The notes beneath the pieces are model-generated. The model saw only the letters and a list, made by a program, of their open reading frames with translations, had not been told where the DNA came from and did not search any database. A program made the translations under genes and the position numbers. Source: Flagellimonas hadalis (lineage in GTDB: Bacteria > Bacteroidota > Bacteroidia > Flavobacteriales > Flavobacteriaceae). From it: DNA of 64,000 nt. Positions 61,062 through 64,000 of the stretch are shown here, in pieces; within the stretch, counting starts at the first letter, position 1; each line of letters opens with the position of its first letter. Location: contig NZ_VNIK02000001.1 in the NCBI RefSeq assembly GCF_007785775.2, forward strand, positions 484,678 to 548,677, in the 5' to 3' direction.

Positions 61062-63145
61062 TCTCCCAAAGTTTTGTCCAAATATTGCTTTTCTTGTTGA
61101 TTCAGCAAAGGATATATTGCCTTTACCTTGGCCAAACCGTCCTTGTTCTTTAAAAATTCCTTCAAAATGTCCCTAGCTGATTTTTTAAAATGCCACACAT
61201 GGTGTCCGCAGGCCTCCACCAAATTTTTCAAGGTCTCATCGTTGTATCCTCCAATACTGCTCAAATACTGGAACACCAACAACCGTGTTTCAAAATGATG
61301 TTCAGGCCCCGAATATCCGTTCAATTCCTCAAAATAGGAAGGTTTCATTCCGGTATTGTATCCTGGCGTCACCAAGGCCAAGGTCAACCACAGTACCCGA
61401 AGGTTCTTATTTGGAAATCCCTCCAATTCTTCGGTCTCATCAAGATACTTTTCCCTGTTGTCCGGAAAATCTCCCCACAGCTTGTACAACGCACTTTCAA
61501 TCGTGGTGTAACTCTGGTCCAGGAGAAGGCTTTCCGTTTCTTGTTGTAGTTCCGCAGGTATTTTTTCAAGGGAAACAATAACGGCCTGTCTCACTTTAAG
61601 GTCGCCCCTCTGGAGAATGGTCGATAGGAACTGGGGCGAAAAATGGCTCCCATATTCCAAGACTAAGTGTTGTTTCAGTTGGCTGGACTCCAAGGAGTCC
61701 CAGATATCCTTCAAATGATTTTCCGCAGTTTCGGCTTGTTCGCCTATTTTTTCCTTCAATTCAAAAAAGCGCTTGATGGAGGTATTTTTTTGCATCAAAA
61801 ACGATTGGACTTCGGCATATCGGAAATTGGGGTCTTCCAGCCACTCCTGTTCAAAATTGGAAAGGTCCATGCCTGAAACACTTTCCATTTCCTGCATAAA
61901 ATCGGGGATGGTCACATTTTGGTAGGCGTATTTTTGGAGATAGTTGCGGATGCCCTGCTTGAAATTGGAGTCCCCTACCCTTTCATGGAGCATGGCCAAG
62001 GCCCAGGCCCCTTTTTCATAAAACGTAAGGCTGCCCGCCCCTGGGTTTCTGAGTGCCTCCCCTTGGTCATCCTCGGAAAAACTTTTCAATGCTTCGGCCG
62101 TTCCCAACAAATGCCAATAGAAATGATCTTCTCCAAATAAATCTTTTTCGGCCAAATAGGCATAATACGTAGCAAACCCCTCGTGCAGCCAATGGTGCTC
62201 GCTACTGGTTTCGGTGACCAGATTTCCGAACCATTGGTGGGCCAGTTCATGCGCGTTGACATTCACGTAGTTTTTGTCCACAAAAGCCGTGGAATCGATC
62301 ACGTATTGGTTGGAAAAAATGGTGCAGGTGGTGTTTTCCATACCCGCATATAAAAAATCCTGAACGGGCACCTGTTTGTAGTTCTGCCAGGGATAGGCTA
62401 CGCCGATTTCCTTCTCCAAAAAATCAAAAATATGTTGGGTATGGCGATAGGTAGGCTCCACCTTTAAGTTATCCTTGGGTTCGTAATACAGTTCAATGGG
62501 TACTCCGGAAGAGGATTTGAGCTCTTGTTTATCAAAATTGCCTATGGCAAACCCGACCAAATAGCTGCTCATGGGTTTTTTCATGTCAAAAAACCAATGC
62601 TTAGTATTTTGAATGCTCTTAAAACTTCTATCCAACTTTCCATTTGAAATTACATTATATTGCTCTGGAGCAACAATGATAAGATCAAATTCTACTTTTT
62701 CGGTCATATCATCCAAACTCGGCAACCAATGGCTGGTATATTTGCCTTGGCCCTGGGTCCAAACTTGGTCATTGCCCGGAATGTCATCATCCCAGCCTAA
62801 AAAATATACCGTCTGTTTAGGTTGTGTTTCATATTGGATAAATAGTTTATTCTTTGTTGAAGGTTTTAATTTCTTATGGATTATCAACTTCTTTGTATTG
62901 TACAAATGGTCAACTTTTTTTCCGTTCAACTCTACTTTAAAGATTTTCATGTTTTGAGCATCGAGAAAAAAAGTATCAAGCTGTGAAGTAACATCAAATG
63001 TATATTCCACTGACCCTTTTATTTTCAAACTATCAACATCCACATAAAAAAATGGCTTGGCATGGATAAAATCCACCTTGTCCTGAACTTGGGCGCTCAG
63101 CAATTGCACAAATAGGAAAAAAATAAGAGTCGGGTTCAGCTTCAT
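61058..63145 (-). CDS. Exported M1 family zinc aminopeptidase
   Basis: A 695-residue exported enzyme (signal peptide ending LLSAQ). The GMEN substrate motif (268-271, in AGMENTT), the zinc site His299-Glu300-xx-His303 (HELAHQW) and the third ligand Glu322 in HEGFATYY are all intact. It removes N-terminal residues from peptides in the periplasm. The C-terminal half is helical and resembles the HEAT-like domain of this family. First gene of a two-gene unit with the patatin. Confidence 0.94.
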   Translation of the reverse strand: MKLNPTLIFFLFVQLLSAQVQDKVDFIHAKPFFYVDVDSLKIKGSVEYTFDVTSQLDTFFLDAQNMKIFKVELNGKKVDHLYNTKKLIIHKKLKPSTKNKLFIQYETQPKQTVYFLGWDDDIPGNDQVWTQGQGKYTSHWLPSLDDMTEKVEFDLIIVAPEQYNVISNGKLDRSFKSIQNTKHWFFDMKKPMSSYLVGFAIGNFDKQELKSSSGVPIELYYEPKDNLKVEPTYRHTQHIFDFLEKEIGVAYPWQNYKQVPVQDFLYAGMENTTCTIFSNQYVIDSTAFVDKNYVNVNAHELAHQWFGNLVTETSSEHHWLHEGFATYYAYLAEKDLFGEDHFYWHLLGTAEALKSFSEDDQGEALRNPGAGSLTFYEKGAWALAMLHERVGDSNFKQGIRNYLQKYAYQNVTIPDFMQEMESVSGMDLSNFEQEWLEDPNFRYAEVQSFLMQKNTSIKRFFELKEKIGEQAETAENHLKDIWDSLESSQLKQHLVLEYGSHFSPQFLSTILQRGDLKVRQAVIVSLEKIPAELQQETESLLLDQSYTTIESALYKLWGDFPDNREKYLDETEELEGFPNKNLRVLWLTLALVTPGYNTGMKPSYFEELNGYSGPEHHFETRLLVFQYLSSIGGYNDETLKNLVEACGHHVWHFKKSARDILKEFLKNKDGLAKVKAIYPLLNQQEKQYLDKTLGE

Positions 63146-63191
63146 GCCATCATCGTATCAAAAGTCCTTCCAAATTACATATTTTAGTTCG

Positions 63192-64000
63192 ATGAATCCC
63201 AATTTTCTACAAACTCCCATAGCCTATCTTAAAGGTGTCGGTCCCAACCGGGCCGATGTTCTAAAGGCCGAACTGGACATTGAGACCTATCGGGACCTGC
63301 TCCATCTCTTCCCTAATCGCTACTTGGACCGCACCAGCTATTACAAGATCAACCAATTGCAGCCCAGTGGTGCCGATATGCAGGTGGTCGGGAAGATCAT
63401 CCACCTCAAAATGGTGGAACAAAAGCGCGGCAAGCGCCTGGTGGCGACCTTTGTGGATGAAACGGGACAAATGGAACTGGTTTGGTTCCGAGGTCATAAA
63501 TGGATCAAGGAAAGTCTGAAGATCAACGAACCCTACGTGGTTTTCGGTCGGGTTTCGCAATACGGCAGCACATTTTCCATACCCCACCCCGAAATGGAGC
63601 TGTTGCACAAACACCAGCAAGGGCTGAAAATTGCCATGCAGCCCATCTACCCATCCACCGAAAAGCTGAGTGCTTCGGGCATTACCAACAGGGTGGTCTC
63701 CAAAATGGTGCAGCAACTTTTACTAGAGTCCAAAGGGTATTTTCCTGAATCATTGTCCAAAGACATGCTGGAAGAGCTTCGGCTGATTCCGAAGGCGGAG
63801 GCATTGTTCAACATCCATTTTCCCAAAAACCAAGAGCTGTTGGCACGCGCCCAATTCCGATTGAAGTTTGAGGAACTGTTTTTTGTGCAGATGCAATTGA
63901 TTTCCAAAAAAATGCTCCGCAAACAAAAAATTAAGGGTTTGCCGTTTGAAAATGTGGGGGAAAATTTTACCACTTTTTTTGAAAAACACCTTCCCTTTGA
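63192..64000 (+). CDS. recG: ATP-dependent DNA helicase RecG, 3' end cut by window edge
   Basis: The first 269 codons of a protein that is normally about 700 residues, so the helicase motifs lie outside the window. The N-terminal wedge domain is recognisable: MNPNFLQTPIAYLKGVGPNRA, then NRYLDRT and the OB-fold segment. RecG reverses stalled replication forks. It is divergent from the M1 gene. Confidence 0.9.
   Translation, partial: MNPNFLQTPIAYLKGVGPNRADVLKAELDIETYRDLLHLFPNRYLDRTSYYKINQLQPSGADMQVVGKIIHLKMVEQKRGKRLVATFVDETGQMELVWFRGHKWIKESLKINEPYVVFGRVSQYGSTFSIPHPEMELLHKHQQGLKIAMQPIYPSTEKLSASGITNRVVSKMVQQLLLESKGYFPESLSKDMLEELRLIPKAEALFNIHFPKNQELLARAQFRLKFEELFFVQMQLISKKMLRKQKIKGLPFENVGENFTTFFEKHLPF

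Overview
The window looks like chromosomal DNA of a marine-type member of the Flavobacteriaceae (Bacteroidota). This rests on lipoproteins with Bacteroidota-style lipoboxes, weak ribosome binding sites, several exact TAnnTTTG promoter -7 boxes, menaquinone synthesis (menB), a fused alpha/beta E1 dehydrogenase, QEGLA-motif and DUF1080 proteins, and the short dispersed palindromes typical of flavobacterial intergenic DNA. A Muricauda/Allomuricauda-like genus is plausible but not proven. No rRNA, tRNA, CRISPR array, transposase or prophage was seen. Both ends are cut: an aldehyde dehydrogenase on the left and recG on the right.

Layout. 1-11.4 kb holds an aldehyde dehydrogenase, secreted lipoproteins (one with a VWA domain), a MoaD-like protein, two convergent DUF1080 proteins, an M14 peptidase, an amidase plus 3D-domain cell-wall pair, a pirin and a serine hydrolase. 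11.4-12.15 kb is a repeat-rich gap with a 195-bp direct repeat that looks like a duplicated small transcript with its own terminator. 12.1-33.3 kb is mostly housekeeping and envelope genes: menB, a DCC protein, a QEGLA/MATCAP-like peptidase, a dicarboxylate symporter, aroC, an LpxH-like phosphoesterase, a large FAD/Fe-S oxidoreductase, a TlpA-like thioredoxin, a rhomboid, an LpxL-like acyltransferase, a sterol-desaturase-like hydroxylase, glmM, and an acpH-ggt-ATP-grasp-SMP30 run.

33.3-36.4 kb is the most interesting locus. A LexA-like, probably self-cleaving repressor is divergent from a radical SAM DNA repair/modification protein and its DUF4130 partner. Four near-identical 15-bp palindromes (consensus wTGGAwTATTTCCAw) fill the gap between them and overlap both predicted promoters. 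The radical SAM protein ends in QLSLF, a match to the beta-clamp binding consensus. Together this reads as a small DNA-damage regulon whose enzyme may be tethered to the replication clamp. An AT-rich orphan gene lies next to it.

37.4-64 kb holds a Tudor-like protein, the uvrA-LOG-pseudo-M1 run, the E1 dehydrogenase, DoxX, holA with a divergent HsdR_N-type nuclease domain, a glycosyltransferase, an OmpA lipoprotein and a degenerate relative of it, a Sua5-family enzyme, a UvrD/PcrA helicase, DsrE plus M20 peptidase, an FMN glutamate-synthase-like protein, an M1 aminopeptidase plus patatin pair, and the start of recG. DNA repair genes (uvrA, uvrD/pcrA, recG, the LexA-like module) are frequent here but dispersed, not one operon.
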